Assembly (NCBI GenBank): GCA_023266455.1
Contig: JAHFQD010000068.1
Location: forward strand, 1-7,588
Source of the DNA: Candidatus Muproteobacteria bacterium
Lineage (GTDB): Bacteria; Pseudomonadota; Gammaproteobacteria; Acidiferrobacterales; Sulfurifustaceae
Reading direction: 5' to 3'
DNA length: 7,588 bases
The notes beneath the pieces are model-generated. The model was not told the origin of the DNA. It ran no database searches and saw only the letters and a program-made list of their open reading frames with translations. Position 1 is the stretch's first letter. The number at the start of each line of letters is the position of its first letter. Shown here piece after piece: positions 7,174 to 7,588 of this stretch. The position numbers and the translations under genes were made by a program.

Positions 7174-7333
7174 AGTGATACTGTTCCAAATCTACCCGCC
7201 AAGCATCTGCATCAATCCATTCAAATGTGATCCGCCAGGGTCCATTCACGGAAAGCGCGTGGCGTTTGGGTGTTCCGTGCAACGGATGAAGCCCAACGCC
7301 CGGAATGTTCAAATCCTTCAAAGACTGCGCCCG
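7172..7333 (-). pseudogene. higB: HigB toxin, C-terminal fragment (5' end lost)
   Basis: The minus strand encodes 53 residues beginning RAQSLKDLNIPGVGLHPL, then VNGPWRITFEW and ending in DLEQYH, with TGA at 7172-7174. This matches the C-terminal half of RelE/HigB ribosome-dependent mRNA interferases (about 92 residues), whose typical pattern is LNxPGxRLHPLKG, VNGNWRxxF and a terminal DYH. Upstream, similarity stops at about 7333, exactly where recombinase sequence on the other strand begins, and the frame meets a TAA a short way beyond. No ATG or GTG precedes the fragment in frame. Changes at usually conserved places (LHPLHG for LHPLKG, NGPW for NGNW, QYH for DYH) also suggest decay, although the terminal Tyr-His pair remains. 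Only 12 bases separate it from the antitoxin ATG, so the two formed one operon. It should be non-functional. Confidence 0.75.
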
Positions 7334-7525
7334 GCGTGGCTGGTGAACGCGGGCGTTGCGTTGCCGGCGGTGCGTGACTTACTCGGTCACAGCACCGTCA
7401 AGGTGACGGAGCGCTACGCGCACTTGGCGCCCGAAAACGTCCGGGCAGCGGTCGATGCGTTAGTGCCGAAGTCACGATCTGGTCACGTTCAACAACAGGA
7501 GGAAAATGCAGAGGCTGTTAAGTGA
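7334..7525 (+). pseudogene. Tyrosine recombinase/phage integrase, C-terminal fragment
   Basis: About 63 residues from AWLVNAGVALPAVRDLLGHS through VKVTERYAHLAPENVRAAVD to TGA at 7523-7525. This is the C-terminal end of a tyrosine recombinase. It contains the LLGHS box with the conserved His and the nucleophilic Tyr in ERYAHL, but box I Arg, the Lys and the HxxR motif are absent. Similarity begins at the WLVNAG segment; upstream, the open frame continues back to 7103 only by chance, antisense to the higB fragment and higA. It cannot catalyse recombination. Its stop codon is nine bases from the 3' end of a tRNA gene, as expected for an integrase beside its attachment site, so it likely belonged to an integrated island or prophage. 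Confidence 0.8.
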
Positions 7526-7534
7526 CTGAAAACA

Positions 7535-7588
7535 TGGTGGGCGATGCAGGGTTCGAACCTGCGACCCCTGCCGTGTGAAGGCAGTGCT
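7535..7588 (-). tRNA. tRNA-Val (anticodon CAC), 3' part; continues beyond window
   Basis: Read on the minus strand, the 3' end CCA (7535-7537) is encoded. Discriminator A (7538), acceptor strand ATCGCCC (7539-7545) and T-arm GCAGG-TTCGAAC-CCTGC (7546-7562) follow. The variable loop is at 7563-7567. The anticodon stem CTGCC/GGCAG surrounds the loop TTCACAC (7573-7579), which gives anticodon CAC (7575-7577) for valine codon GTG. The D-arm and 5' acceptor strand lie outside the window. All visible stems pair perfectly, so the gene looks functional. Its 3' end faces the integrase fragment. Confidence 0.92.

Noticed and set aside
7103..7333. N-terminal extension of the plus-strand frame that ends with the integrase fragment
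   Set aside because: This part is antisense to higA and the higB fragment and has no recombinase similarity; only the part from about 7334 is integrase-derived.
7535..7562. Attachment-site direct repeat of the tRNA 3' end within the window
   Set aside because: I found no second copy of the T-arm/acceptor sequence in the window, so no att pair can be drawn.

Overview
The window comes from a proteobacterial chromosome, most likely Beta- or Gammaproteobacteria. This is inferred from the GC-rich coding style, the Crp/Fnr-like protein type, and a tRNA-Val with an encoded CCA end; no species can be named. It has two parts: an ordinary, well-packed chromosomal section (about 1-6500) and a decayed mobile-DNA scar beside a tRNA gene (about 6500-7588).

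Positions 1-4692 hold the C-terminal 1563 residues of a cyclic beta-1,2-glucan synthase (NdvB/ChvB/Cgs family). The end of the glucoamylase-like domain, two carbohydrate-binding modules and a complete GH94 phosphorylase domain are visible. The glycosyltransferase part lies upstream of the window. The gene converges on, and overlaps by 21 bp, a minus-strand Crp/Fnr-family regulator (4672-5400). A 292-bp intergenic region follows, with a perfect 16-bp palindrome (5545-5560) that may be an operator. Next is a plus-strand soluble diguanylate cyclase (5693-6502) with an N-terminal coiled coil and intact GGDEF and product-inhibition motifs. Glucan synthesis, a Crp-like regulator and c-di-GMP signalling would fit an envelope or lifestyle theme, but the three genes do not form an operon and a functional link is only a guess.

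From 6503 to 7588 the content is mostly fragments. There is a transposase N-terminal helix-turn-helix relic and a short hairpin that resembles a dispersed bacterial repeat. An apparently intact HigA-type antitoxin (minus strand) follows, preceded on its own strand by only the C-terminal half of its HigB toxin. The toxin fragment runs directly into the C-terminal end of a tyrosine recombinase (plus strand). That recombinase fragment stops 9 bp short of the 3' end of a tRNA-Val(CAC) gene, which runs off the window. The layout is that of a degraded island or prophage once integrated at the tRNA.

I see no CRISPR array, rRNA or complete insertion sequence, and no convincing novel multi-gene system. 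The most interesting items are the toxin/integrase junction at the tRNA, the hairpin repeat and the palindromic operator candidate.
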